A DNA stretch of 64,000 bases from Amycolatopsis sp. CA-230715 (GTDB taxonomy: Bacteria > Actinomycetota > Actinomycetes > Mycobacteriales > Pseudonocardiaceae): the NCBI RefSeq assembly GCF_018736145.1, contig NZ_CP059997.1:2975501-3039500 (forward strand), written 5' to 3'. Both the position numbers and the translations under genes were made by a program. Positions 15,820-23,244 of the stretch are shown one piece after another (position 1 is the first letter of the stretch; each line of letters begins with the position of its first letter). Under the pieces are notes generated by a model, which was given only the letters and a program-made list of their open reading frames with translations, was not told the DNA's origin and ran no database searches.

Positions 15820-16809
15820 ATGACCGAGCTGAGGATCGGGACGTACCGGTACGAGCACACGGCGGCACTCGTCGACGGAACCGTGGCCATCGAGGGCGTG
15901 GACGCCTCGTTCGAAACGGCCCCGCTGGTGTCGGACGTCTTCGAGCGGATGGTGCGCGGTGACTTCGACGTGGCCGAGCTGGGGCTCACGTACTTCCTGC
16001 GCACCTTCGACCTCGACGTCGCGCCCTTCCTGGCGCTGCCGATCTTCCCGAACCGCAACTTCCGGCACTCGGCGATCTTCGTGAACACCGCCAGCGGGAT
16101 CACCGATCCGCGGGACCTCGCGGGGAAGACCGTCGGCGAGTTCGCGCTCTACGGGCACGATCCCGGCGTGTGGGTCAAGGGGATACTGGCCGACGAGCAC
16201 GACGTCACGCCCGATCGGTGCCGGTGGGTCGTCGGCGGCACGAACCACCCGATCCCGTCGTTCGGCTGGATTCCCCAGCCCGTGCCCGCCGGCGTGGACG
16301 TCCGGCACGCCGAGGATGGTGAAACGCTGGGCGCACTGCTGGAAACGGGCGAGATCGACGCCCTGATCTCGGTCGACGTCCCGCAGTCCTTAGTGGACGG
16401 ATCACCGAGGATCGCGCGGCTATATCCCGACCACGTGGCCGTGGAGCGCGAGTACTACCGGCGCACCGGGATCTTCCCGATGATGCACGTCGTCGCGATC
16501 CGCAAGGAACTCGCCGCGGACGCGGGCCTGGTGCGGGCGATCTACCGCGCTTTCGCCGAGTCGAAGGAAATCACGGCACGCCAGTACCGCGAGGGCGCGC
16601 TGAAGCAGCACATGGGCGTCATGACGCCGTGGTTCAGCGCGCTGTTCGCCGAAAACCGGCGCCTGCTCGGCGAAGACTGGTGGCCCTACGGCGTCGGCGC
16701 CAACCGCACGGCCGTGGACACTTTCCTGCGCTACCACCACGAACAGGGCCTGTCGGCGCGCCTGCTGACGAGCGAGGACATCTTCGTTCCCGCACTGCTG
16801 GGAACCTGA
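15820..16809 (+). CDS. 4,5-dihydroxyphthalate-decarboxylase-like protein
   Basis: Protein of 329 aa with a periplasmic-binding-protein-like fold but no signal peptide, the hallmark of the 4,5-dihydroxyphthalate decarboxylase family (phthalate breakdown to protocatechuate). Visible family features are LRIGTYRYEHTAAL at the start, FDVAELGLTYFLRT near residue 50, FPNRNFRHSAIFVN near 72, PRDLAGKTVGEFALYGHDPGVWVKG near 105, and MMHVVAIRKEL near 220. Related NMT1/SsuA-like transport proteins share the fold, so a ligand-binding role is the alternative. ATG 15820 has GAGAGGAG 7 bases upstream. It is probably induced when the divergent TetR binds its ligand. No other phthalate genes are seen. Confidence 0.82.
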   Translation: MTELRIGTYRYEHTAALVDGTVAIEGVDASFETAPLVSDVFERMVRGDFDVAELGLTYFLRTFDLDVAPFLALPIFPNRNFRHSAIFVNTASGITDPRDLAGKTVGEFALYGHDPGVWVKGILADEHDVTPDRCRWVVGGTNHPIPSFGWIPQPVPAGVDVRHAEDGETLGALLETGEIDALISVDVPQSLVDGSPRIARLYPDHVAVEREYYRRTGIFPMMHVVAIRKELAADAGLVRAIYRAFAESKEITARQYREGALKQHMGVMTPWFSALFAENRRLLGEDWWPYGVGANRTAVDTFLRYHHEQGLSARLLTSEDIFVPALLGT

Positions 16810-16812
16810 GCT

Positions 16813-17691
16813 TCACCGGCGGAGCGCGGTTTCCCGCTCCATGTGCGACAGCTTCTCGGGATTGCGCACCGCGTAGAGGCCGGTGATGAGGCCGCCGTCG
16901 AGGCGCACCGCGACCACGGTGTCCAATTCGCCGTCGAGCCGGATCGTCAGCGCCGGGTGGCCGTTGACCTCCACCGGCCGCAGTGCGGCGGAGTCGATCC
17001 TGCCCAGCCCGTTGGCCAGCACGCGGGCCACCTTGTCCGCGCCCACGATGGGGTTCAGCACGGCCTGCTTGATCCCGCCGCCGTCGCCGACGAGCACGAC
17101 GTCCGGCGAGAGGATGTCCAGCAGGCCCTGCAGATCCCCGGTTTCGACCGCCCGTTTGAACGCGTCGAGCGCGCCGCGGGTCTCGGCGGGGGAAACGACC
17201 TCGCGCGGCCGCCGCGCGGTCACGTGCTCCTTCGCCCGGTGCGCGATCTGGCGCACCGCGGCCGGGTTCTTGCCGACAGCTTCGGCGATTTCGTCGTAGC
17301 CGAGGCAGAACACCTCGCGCAGCACGAACACCGCGCGCTCGGTCGGTGCGAGCGTCTCCAGCACGAGCATCATCGCCATCGAGACGCTGTCGGCCAGTTC
17401 GACGTCCTCGGCCACGTCGGGCGCGGTCAGCAGCGGCTCCGGCAACCACGAGCCGACGTAGGTCTCCTTGCGGCGGCCGAGCGCGCGCAGCCGGGTCAGT
17501 GCCTGGCGGGTGGTGACCCGGACCAGGTACGCGCGCTGGTTCTCCACGGTGTCGAGGTCGACGCCCACCCATTTGAGCCAGGTTTCCTGCAGCACGTCCT
17601 CCGCGTCGGCGGCCGAACCGAGCATCTCGTAGGCGACCGTGAACAGCAGGTTGCGGTGCGCGACGAACGCGTCGGTGGCGGGGCTGCTCAT
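16813..17691 (-). CDS. ECF41-type RNA polymerase sigma factor (SigJ-like)
   Basis: Alternative sigma factor of 292 aa. Sigma region 2 is at residues about 10-75 (LLFTVAYEMLGSAADAEDVLQETWLKW), region 4 at about 108-155 (LAPTERAVFVLREVFCLGYDEIAEAVGKNPAAVRQIAHRA), and a SnoaL-like domain fills the C-terminal 120 residues. The ECF41 hallmarks WLPEPL in the linker, DGGG, and NPEKL near the end are all present. In this group the fused C-terminal domain acts in place of an anti-sigma factor. ATG 17691 has AGGAG 8 bases upstream. A sequence matching the ECF41 promoter stands 40 bp upstream, suggesting autoregulation. The divergent AhpD-like gene is the expected target. Confidence 0.95.
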   Translation of the reverse strand: MSSPATDAFVAHRNLLFTVAYEMLGSAADAEDVLQETWLKWVGVDLDTVENQRAYLVRVTTRQALTRLRALGRRKETYVGSWLPEPLLTAPDVAEDVELADSVSMAMMLVLETLAPTERAVFVLREVFCLGYDEIAEAVGKNPAAVRQIAHRAKEHVTARRPREVVSPAETRGALDAFKRAVETGDLQGLLDILSPDVVLVGDGGGIKQAVLNPIVGADKVARVLANGLGRIDSAALRPVEVNGHPALTIRLDGELDTVVAVRLDGGLITGLYAVRNPEKLSHMERETALRR

Positions 17692-17730
17692 GCGTGGGCT
17701 CCTGTTCGCTTTCGGCGGGCGTCCCCACCA

Positions 17731-17757
17731 GACGCCGGTTCCCGCCATTCTGTGACA
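17731..17757 (-). promoter_or_regulatory. ECF41-type promoter of the sigma gene
   Basis: Read on the minus strand: TGTCACA (17757-17751), 16 bases, then CGTC (17734-17731). This agrees with the TGTCACA / CGTC promoter described for ECF41 factors. It starts about 40 bases upstream of the sigma-factor ATG. Confidence 0.75.
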
Positions 17758-17791
17758 CCGGAGCGGTGTGGCGCACGACACGCGGCCTCGG

Positions 17792-17819
17792 TGTCACAGG
17801 AACCGGGTCTCCCGGCATC
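17792..17819 (+). promoter_or_regulatory. ECF41-type promoter of the AhpD-like gene
   Basis: TGTCACA (17792-17798) is followed after 17 bases by CATC (17816-17819), one base off the CGTC element. It also shares GGAACCGG in the spacer with the divergent promoter. It lies 39 bases upstream of the ATG at 17858. Confidence 0.65.
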
Positions 17820-17857
17820 TGGTGGTCGTTCGGAACACCACGAGTGAGGAAAACACC

Positions 17858-18343
17858 ATGAACGCCCGATTCGACATGTTCGGCACCGAGTTCGGCACCA
17901 AGTTCAGCAAGCGGTTCGCGGGCATCGCCGCGGTGCTCGCGCAGTCGTCGCTGCCGAAGTCGACCCAGGAGCTGGTGTCGTTGCGCGCCAGCCAGATCAA
18001 CGGCTGCGGCTTCTGCACGGACATGCACACCAAGGACGCGGCGGCCGCGGGGGAAACCCCGGTCCGGCTCAACCTGGTGGCCACCTGGCGCGAGGCGACC
18101 GTGTTCACCGAGGCCGAGCGGGCCGCGCTGGCGTTCGCCGAGGAGGGCACCCGCGTCGCCGACGCGCACGACGGCGTGTCCGACGCGACCTGGGCCGCGG
18201 TGCGCGAGCACTACGACGACGACCAGGTCGCCGCGCTGATCGGCGTGGTCGCCCTGATCAACGCGGCCAACCGGATGAACGTCATCGTGCGGACCCCGGC
18301 GGGCTCCTACGAGCCGGGCATGTTCGCGAGCGTCGCGAGCTGA
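17858..18343 (+). CDS. AhpD-like/carboxymuconolactone-decarboxylase-family protein
   Basis: Small all-helical protein of 161 aa. The AhpD-type redox centre is clear: SLRASQINGCGFCTDMHTKDA, a CxxC pair followed by a histidine, near residue 50. Such proteins reduce peroxides or act as thiol oxidoreductases, and they are the most common neighbours of ECF41 sigma factors. ATG 17858 is chosen for the family start MNARFDM; the upstream frame runs through the promoter. The divergent sigma factor very probably drives this gene. A strong hairpin at 18349-18381 follows the stop codon. Confidence 0.92.
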   Translation: MNARFDMFGTEFGTKFSKRFAGIAAVLAQSSLPKSTQELVSLRASQINGCGFCTDMHTKDAAAAGETPVRLNLVATWREATVFTEAERAALAFAEEGTRVADAHDGVSDATWAAVREHYDDDQVAALIGVVALINAANRMNVIVRTPAGSYEPGMFASVAS

Positions 18344-18348
18344 CCCCG

Positions 18349-18381
18349 GCGCCGGGCCGTCCACTGTGGACGGCCCGGCGC
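18349..18381 (+). terminator. Strong hairpin after the AhpD-like gene
   Basis: Two perfectly complementary 16-base arms (18349-18364 and 18366-18381) separated by one base form a very stable GC-rich stem. It lies 5 bp after the stop codon and 24 bp before the next ATG. A T-run is absent apart from TT, as is common in actinomycetes. Confidence 0.65.
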
Positions 18382-18404
18382 TTGCGCGCGCTATCCTGTT
18401 CGTC

Positions 18405-18989
18405 ATGGGCAAGGTCTTCTCGCACATGACGATGTCGCTCGACGGTTTCATCGCGGATCCGCGCGATGGCACCGGCGAGCTGTTCGACTGGTACGACGCG
18501 GGCGAGGTCGCCGTACCGAGCGCCGATCCCCGCTGGTCCTTCCACGTCGACGAAAACAGCGCCGGCCTACTGCGCGGAATCCTCGCGAACACCGGCGCGC
18601 TCGTGTGCGGGCGCCGCCTGTTCGACCACACGAACGGCTGGGGCGGCAGCCACCCCGTCGGCGCGCCGGTGGTCGTGGTGACCCACCGAACCCCGCCGGA
18701 CGCAGCCGACTGGAAGACCACCACGTTCGCCGGCGGTGTGGCGGAAGGGATCGCGACGGCCCGCGACATCGCGGGCGGCAAGGACGTCACCATCGCGAGC
18801 GCGAACATCGCGAGCCAGGCGCTGGACCTCGGCCTGGTCGACGAGGTCTGCGTCAGCCTGGTGCCGGTGCTGCTCGGGGAAGGCATCCCGTACTTCGCCA
18901 CCCTGACCGGGGCTCCGCACCGCTTCGACGACCCGGAGATCATCCCCGGCAAGCGCGCCACCCACCTGCGCTACGTGGTCCGGAAGTAG
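18405..18989 (+). CDS. Dihydrofolate-reductase-family (RibD C-terminal-like) protein
   Basis: Protein of 194 aa with the bacterial RibD/DHFR-like reductase fold: MSLDGFIADPRDGTGELFDWY near the start, GALVCGRRLFD (NADPH-site strand) near residue 65, VVVVTHRTP near 90, the central KDVTIASANIASQALDLGLVDEVCVSLVPVLLGEGIPYF, and a C-terminal strand (HLRYVVRK). Members act as deaminase-type or unknown reductases and not as true folate enzymes. ATG 18405 begins MGKVFSHMTMSLDG, the common start. A hairpin separates it from the AhpD-like gene, so it is probably its own unit. Function unknown. Confidence 0.88.
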   Translation: MGKVFSHMTMSLDGFIADPRDGTGELFDWYDAGEVAVPSADPRWSFHVDENSAGLLRGILANTGALVCGRRLFDHTNGWGGSHPVGAPVVVVTHRTPPDAADWKTTTFAGGVAEGIATARDIAGGKDVTIASANIASQALDLGLVDEVCVSLVPVLLGEGIPYFATLTGAPHRFDDPEIIPGKRATHLRYVVRK

Positions 18990-19024
18990 CGGCGGCGCCT
19001 ACCCTGGTGGCCGGAGGTGCCGCC

Positions 19025-20215
19025 GTGACCGATGTTGGCCGTCGTCTACGCGAAATCCGTTCGTGGCGCGGGCTCACGCTCCGCGAAGCAGCCGGGCTCG
19101 CCGGGATCTCCTACAGCTACCTCGGCCAGATCGAGCGCGGCGAGAAACCGGTCGACAACCGTCGGATGCTCGAAGGCATCGCCACCGCGCTCCGGGTGTC
19201 GCCGGTCGAGCTGACCGGCAAACCGTACGCCCCGGCGATCGCGGCCGAGGCCGAAACACTGGCGTCGTTCACCGCGCTCGGTGACATGCTCACGGGCTGG
19301 TGGGTCGGTGAAGTGCCCGACACGCCACCGCGGCCGTGGGAAGCTGTGCACGCCGATTTCGCCCGCCTCAACGAAGATCTCCGTCCTCGCTCGGACTACG
19401 CGGCACAGGCGGCCATGCTGCCGGAGCTGGTGCGCGAACTGCTCGTGTACGCGGCCGACGCGGACCACCGCGAGCAGGCCCTCACCGGGCTCGTGCAGGT
19501 GTACCACGCATCCGGCGCGCTGGCGGCCCGGCTCGGGTTCGCCGGTCTCCCGACGGTCGCCGTCGAGCGGATGCACGCCGCGGCCGCACAACTCGGCGAC
19601 CCGGTCTGGGTCGCGGCCACGGCGTGGGCCCGCGCGCACCTGCTCAGCGGCACCGACCGCCGCCGCCAATACGCACTCGCCGTGCAGGTCGCGGATACGG
19701 CACCGCGCGAGCGGCCGGAAACACGGGGCATGGCGAACCTGACCGCCGCGCTGGCTGCCGCCGCCCAGGGGGATGCGGACACCGCGAAGACGCACCTCGC
19801 CGAAGCCGCGGCGGTCGCCGAGACGATCGAACCCGATGTGTCGCCGTGGCCACCGTCGATGATGGCGTTCGGCCGCACCAATGTCGCGATTTGGAAGACC
19901 TCGATCGGCGTCGAACTCGGCGACGGTGCCGCCGTCGAGCAGCACGCGAAGGACATCAAGCTGGAGTCGATCACCGTGTCGAGGCAAGCCGGGTTCTGGG
20001 TGGACCTCGGCCGGGGGCTGCTGTCCGAACGCCGGACCAGAGAGCGTGGTCTCGCCGCGCTCCTGCGGGCGGAACGGCTTGCCCCGCAACAGGTTCACAC
20101 CAACGTGTTCGCGCGGGAGGCGGTCGGCGACCAGCTCCGCAGCGCTCGGCGAGACGCCGGTGGCCGGGAGCTGCGCGGCCTGGCGTGGCGAATGGGCGTG
20201 GCCCCGGCCGGGTGA
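19025..20215 (+). CDS. XRE-family HTH regulator with TPR-like sensor region
   Basis: Regulator of 396 aa. An N-terminal Cro/XRE helix-turn-helix (LREIRSWRGLTLREAAGLAGISYSYLGQIERGEKPVDNRRMLEGIATAL, residues 7-55) is followed by about 320 residues of alanine-rich helical repeats that look like TPR units, as in many Streptomyces signalling regulators. GTG 19025 follows GGAGG at 7 bases. A perfect 12-bp dyad and a small gene lie just downstream on the same strand, an arrangement like the XRE/small-partner pairs of actinomycetes, although the partner is not a recognisable DUF397 protein. Confidence 0.85.
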   Translation: MTDVGRRLREIRSWRGLTLREAAGLAGISYSYLGQIERGEKPVDNRRMLEGIATALRVSPVELTGKPYAPAIAAEAETLASFTALGDMLTGWWVGEVPDTPPRPWEAVHADFARLNEDLRPRSDYAAQAAMLPELVRELLVYAADADHREQALTGLVQVYHASGALAARLGFAGLPTVAVERMHAAAAQLGDPVWVAATAWARAHLLSGTDRRRQYALAVQVADTAPRERPETRGMANLTAALAAAAQGDADTAKTHLAEAAAVAETIEPDVSPWPPSMMAFGRTNVAIWKTSIGVELGDGAAVEQHAKDIKLESITVSRQAGFWVDLGRGLLSERRTRERGLAALLRAERLAPQQVHTNVFAREAVGDQLRSARRDAGGRELRGLAWRMGVAPAG

Positions 20216-20222
20216 ACAGGAA

Positions 20223-20249
20223 GGCTTGTGCACTTCGAGTGCACAAGCC
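20223..20249. promoter_or_regulatory. Perfect 12-bp dyad between the XRE gene and a small gene
   Basis: GGCTTGTGCACT (20223-20234) and AGTGCACAAGCC (20238-20249) pair fully around TCG. It starts 7 bp after the XRE stop and ends 28 bp before the small gene. It can be a terminator stem or an operator; the absence of a T-run and the position before a new start slightly favour an operator. Confidence 0.5.
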
Positions 20250-20277
20250 CTCGCCAGCGTTCTCTACTTTTCGCGCT

Positions 20278-20475
20278 ATGAACGGCCTTCCCCCGGTCAC
20301 CTTCGAGGACCACTCCGACCCGTGGCTGACCGCCCGCTACCGGGACGCCGCGAACGCGCAGCGCGTGCGCGTCGAACAACAAGCCCGGTTGGCACAGCGT
20401 CGAGCCCAGTTATATCTACAAAGGACAGTCAGGACCGGTGGCCGCGGAGCAGCCAGGCGCCCACCAGTCCACTGA
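20278..20475 (+). CDS. Small hypothetical protein (65 aa) downstream of the XRE gene
   Basis: Open frame of 65 codons starting MNGLPPVTFEDHSDPWLT, then a basic helical stretch rich in Arg, Gln and Ala (RYRDAANAQRVRVEQQARLAQRRAQLYLQ) and a basic tail. No family is recognised. The first 45 residues look like a real protein, but the last 16 codons overlap the 3' end of the convergent MFS gene by 47 bp, so the true end or the reality of the gene is uncertain. Placement behind an XRE regulator suggests a small partner or secreted signal, without direct evidence. Confidence 0.45.
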   Translation: MNGLPPVTFEDHSDPWLTARYRDAANAQRVRVEQQARLAQRRAQLYLQRTVRTGGRGAARRPPVH

Positions 20476-21799
20476 GGACGGCCAGCGCGGCGCAGCACAG
20501 CATCGTGCTCGCGACACCGCCGGTCGCGTTCTCGCCGTGGCCGCGGTAGATCGTGCCGCACAACGCGATTCCCAGTGCGAGGCCGAGTTGACGGGAGCTG
20601 TTCGCCGCCGCGCCCGCGGTGCCGCCGAAGGCTGCGGGCACCGCCGCGATCGCCACCGCGGGGAACACCGGCGACACCATCCCCGCACCCAGCCCGGTGA
20701 GCAGCAGCGCGGGCAGCAGGGCGACCCAGCCGGGGCTGCCGAGCACGGCGGCCGCGGTGGCGCAGCCGAGTCCGATGAGGACGGTCGCGCCGCCGAGCAC
20801 GGCGCCGGGCCGGTACCGGTGCAGGCGGTCGCTGATCAGGGCCGAGGTGAAGAAGAACGTCATCACCTGCGAGGTCAGCACGAGCGAGGTGCCGAGCGGG
20901 CTCAGCCCGGTGGTTCCTTGCAGCCAATGGGAAAGCACCGGTACCGCGCCGAAGGCGGCGAAGTAGTAGCCGAACGCGATGACCAGGACGCCGACGAACG
21001 CCGAGGTGCCGAACAGGCTCGACGGCACCATGGGGGCCGCGCTGACCCGTTCGAAGAACACGAAGGCCACCAACGCGATCACCGCGACGAGCGCGGCGAT
21101 CAGGGTGCCCGGTGCGGTGAAACCGTGGTCGCCGCCGTTGATGACGGCGTAGGTCAGCGCCGTCGCGGCGACGGTGAACGCGGCGATACCGGGGAAATCG
21201 ACGCGGTTCCCGGTGCGCTCGCTTTCCGTGAACGAGCTGAAGCCGAGCACGAGCGCCACCGCGCACAGCGGCAGCGAGCCGAGGAAGATCCAGCGCCAGC
21301 CGAGGAGTTCGGCGATCGCACCACCGGCGACCGTCCCGATGGCGCCGCCGACACCCGCGACCGTGCCCCACACCGCGAACGCCCTCGCCCGCGCGCGGCC
21401 GTGGTAGGTCAGGCCGACCAGCGGCAGGATCGTCGCGAACATCGCCGCGCCCGCGATCCCCTGCACCGCGCGGGCCGCGATCAGCACGGTGACCGAACCG
21501 GCCAGCCCGCAGACGAGCGTCGCCAGGCCGAACGTGCCCAGCCCGGCGAGGTAGACGCGTTTGCGGCCGAGGTTGTCGCTCAGCGAGCCCATGCCGAGCA
21601 GCAGCCCGGCGAGCGCGACCGTGAACACGTCGACGATCCATTGCAGCGCGGTGAAATCGCTGCCCAGATCGGCGCCGATCCGCGGCAGCGCCACGGTGAC
21701 GATGGTGGTGTAGACCAGCAGCAGGAAGGTGCCGAGGCAGGCGGCGACCAGCGGGCGCCACGAGACGGCGACCGGGGCCGGGGCGACGGAAGACGACAT
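20429..21799 (-). CDS. MFS exporter, DHA2-like, paired with a CGNR regulator
   Basis: Efflux permease of 456 aa. TM1 carries VYTTIVTVALPRIGADLGS, the loop GSLSDNLGRKRVY follows TM2, and the motif-C-like VAGVGGAIGTVAGGAIAELLGWRWIFL precedes TM6; hydropathy suggests 14 segments. I start at ATG 21799 (MSSSVAPAP); an ATG at 21811 (MVLGMSSS) is the alternative. It is divergent from the CGNR zinc-finger gene with starts only 27 bp apart and an 8-bp perfect dyad across both, so the two genes are almost certainly co-regulated. The substrate is probably a toxic small molecule. Confidence 0.92.
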   Translation of the reverse strand: MSSSVAPAPVAVSWRPLVAACLGTFLLLVYTTIVTVALPRIGADLGSDFTALQWIVDVFTVALAGLLLGMGSLSDNLGRKRVYLAGLGTFGLATLVCGLAGSVTVLIAARAVQGIAGAAMFATILPLVGLTYHGRARARAFAVWGTVAGVGGAIGTVAGGAIAELLGWRWIFLGSLPLCAVALVLGFSSFTESERTGNRVDFPGIAAFTVAATALTYAVINGGDHGFTAPGTLIAALVAVIALVAFVFFERVSAAPMVPSSLFGTSAFVGVLVIAFGYYFAAFGAVPVLSHWLQGTTGLSPLGTSLVLTSQVMTFFFTSALISDRLHRYRPGAVLGGATVLIGLGCATAAAVLGSPGWVALLPALLLTGLGAGMVSPVFPAVAIAAVPAAFGGTAGAAANSSRQLGLALGIALCGTIYRGHGENATGGVASTMLCCAALAVLSGLVGAWLLRGHRS

Positions 21800-21814
21800 G
21801 CCCAGCACCATGCT

Positions 21815-21843
21815 GTAATGGTCTTGTGCACGAGAACCATTAC
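21815..21843. promoter_or_regulatory. Operator-like dyad across both divergent starts
   Basis: GTAATGGT (21815-21822) and ACCATTAC (21836-21843) are perfectly inverted with a 13-base spacer containing GTGCAC. The spacer includes the GTG start of the CGNR gene, and the left arm is next to the MFS start. A protein bound here would cover both start regions. Confidence 0.62.
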
Positions 21844-22347
21844 TACACGGAAATCCTGCGGCTGGTGACCGACATCACGAACGCCCCACTCGTCGATCTC
21901 GCCGACCTGCGGCGGCGCTGCGGGGAAACCTGCATCAGCCCGGACATCCCGGCCGGGCCCGCGGACCTCGCCGACGTCCGCGCGCTCGCGCACCGCTGGG
22001 CGGAGATCGTCGACGCCGAAACCGAGGATGACCGGGTCTTCCTGCTGAACGCGCTGCTGGCCGAGGCCGCCGCCTATCCCCGGATCACCTGCCACGACGA
22101 ATCGGGATGGCACCTGCACTACCGCGACGACGGCGTGCGGCTCGCGAAGGTGCTGCGGGCGGTGGTCGGCGTGGCCGCCGCGCAGCACCTCACCGAACTC
22201 GGCATGCACCGGCTCGGCCGCTGCGCGCTCGAAGAATGCCGCTCCGCCTTCGTCGACTTCAGCCGCGGCGGGAAGCAGCGCTACTGCTCGCGGGTGTGCG
22301 CGAACCGGGACGCCGTGCGCCGCCACCGGCGCTCGCTCGCCGTCTGA
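21826..22347 (+). CDS. CGNR zinc-finger / ABATE-domain regulator
   Basis: Putative stress regulator of 173 aa. The C-terminal 50 residues form the CGNR zinc finger (GRCALEECRSAFVDFSRGGKQRYCSRVCANRDAVRRHR), with four cysteines in two pairs and the motif C(A)NR near the end. The N-terminal part (about residues 1-110) is the helical ABATE-type domain found in this family, thought to bind ligands. The GTG start at 21826 gives MHENHYYTE. It lies back-to-back with an MFS exporter gene, a common pairing for this family, and probably controls it. The start is embedded in a dyad, so the transcript is probably leaderless or nearly so. Confidence 0.88.
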   Translation: MHENHYYTEILRLVTDITNAPLVDLADLRRRCGETCISPDIPAGPADLADVRALAHRWAEIVDAETEDDRVFLLNALLAEAAAYPRITCHDESGWHLHYRDDGVRLAKVLRAVVGVAAAQHLTELGMHRLGRCALEECRSAFVDFSRGGKQRYCSRVCANRDAVRRHRRSLAV

Positions 22348-22415
22348 TGCGCATGCCCCGAAGGCCACCTTCGGGGAACTGGACGCCCCGGAAGTTCCCC
22401 TCGCCTGGGCGGCGA

Positions 22416-22745
22416 CGCGCGTCCCCCGAAGGATCTCCTGTAGATGTCAAGGGGCGACCTGCCGGGGCTCCCTCGCCGCGAACTCCGCTCCGGTAGAGGC
22501 TTTGCCGCCTTGGCGGGGATCTGGTGATGCCCTTGAGGGTGGCTTTCGGGGCGCTCACGTCCCCGAAAGCCACTTTCGGGGCACGCGCGTCGCGGTGGTC
22601 GGGCGTGCGAGGGGTGGATCTGTGTCGTCTAGCGCCCCGAAGGCCACCTTCGGGGCACGAGCAGCTCTGCCCGCACGTCCGCGAGGGCCGAGAAAGTGGC
22701 GCTAGATTCCCCGAAGGTGGCCTTCGGGGAACTCAGCGCCGCGAA
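22416..22745 (+). repeat. Composite hairpin array CE1 (four hairpins, plus orientation)
   Basis: Non-coding gap between the CGNR gene and the cupin gene. Hairpins with arms like CCCCGAAGG / CCTTCGGGG and a 3-base loop start at 22530 (degenerate), 22561, 22635 and 22709, giving steps of 31, 74 and 74. The 22561 copy has CCCCGAAAG/CTTTCGGGG, a paired change in both arms. The segments between hairpins are also conserved with the arrays at 28.7-29.2 kb (inverted) and 62.2-62.5 kb. A further single hairpin lies at 22356-22376, just after the CGNR gene. Confidence 0.85.
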
Positions 22746-22806
22746 TCCGCCCATCGCGAACGCGCAAGCCCGCCGAAATGCCTGGTCCGGGCAGTAGCAT
22801 CGGGAC

Positions 22807-23118
22807 ATGACGGAACAAATGGTCACCGAAAACGTCGAGGGTCGCGACGTCGGGTCCGGTATTTCGATCATCCGGGAAAGCACCGACGAGATCGGCTCCG
22901 GCCCTCGCCTGCACAAGCACCCCTACGCGGAAACGTTCGTGATCATCCGGGGCAGGGCCCGGTTCACGATCGGCGACCGCGAAGTCGACGGCGGCGCGGG
23001 CGAGGTGCTCGTGGTCCCCGCCGACACCCCGCACAAGTTCGCCGTGCTCGGCCCCGGCGTCTACGAAGCCGTGCACATCCACGAAAGCGACCACTTCATC
23101 ACCGAATGGCTCGAATGA
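22807..23118 (+). CDS. Small single-domain cupin protein
   Basis: Cupin of 103 aa. Motif 1 is LHKHPYAETFVIIRGRARFTIG (two histidines and a glutamate as metal ligands) and motif 2 is LVVPADTPHKFAVLGPG (third histidine). Such small cupins bind a metal and serve as isomerases, dioxygenases or sugar-binding proteins; the activity cannot be told. ATG 22807 starts MTEQMVTENV. It is a single gene between a hairpin array and a convergent double-hairpin terminator. Confidence 0.85.
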   Translation: MTEQMVTENVEGRDVGSGISIIRESTDEIGSGPRLHKHPYAETFVIIRGRARFTIGDREVDGGAGEVLVVPADTPHKFAVLGPGVYEAVHIHESDHFITEWLE

Positions 23119-23147
23119 GCCGCCGGTAGCGATTCACGCACAACCGG

Positions 23148-23225
23148 AATTGTCGGTGCCGCGCGGTAACGTTGAAATCAGGGGCTCCCCTGGGTGTACG
23201 AACGGTCCGTTCGTACACCCAGGGG
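23148..23225. repeat. Double-hairpin convergent element, copy 1
   Basis: Lies between the stops of the cupin gene (+) and the ABC gene (-). It holds CAGGGG-CT-CCCCTG (23179-23192) and an overlapping perfect 19-bp stem (arms 23187-23205 and 23207-23225, one central T) containing GTACGAACGG / CCGTTCGTAC. The two stems share CCCCTG, so only one can form at a time. The first 68 bases recur at 45757-45825. It probably acts as a bidirectional terminator. Confidence 0.75.
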
Positions 23226-23244
23226 TGCGCTCTGGGGTTGCGGC

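Noticed and set aside
5046..20215. Biosynthetic gene cluster (regulators, MFS pumps, oxygenases)
   Set aside because: No PKS, NRPS, terpene synthase, RiPP precursor or other core enzyme was found; the genes form separate small regulatory units.
22530..22730. Possible CRISPR array
   Set aside because: Repeats are hairpins with variable arms, the spacing is irregular (30 and 74) and the spacers are conserved between loci, the opposite of CRISPR spacers; no cas genes.
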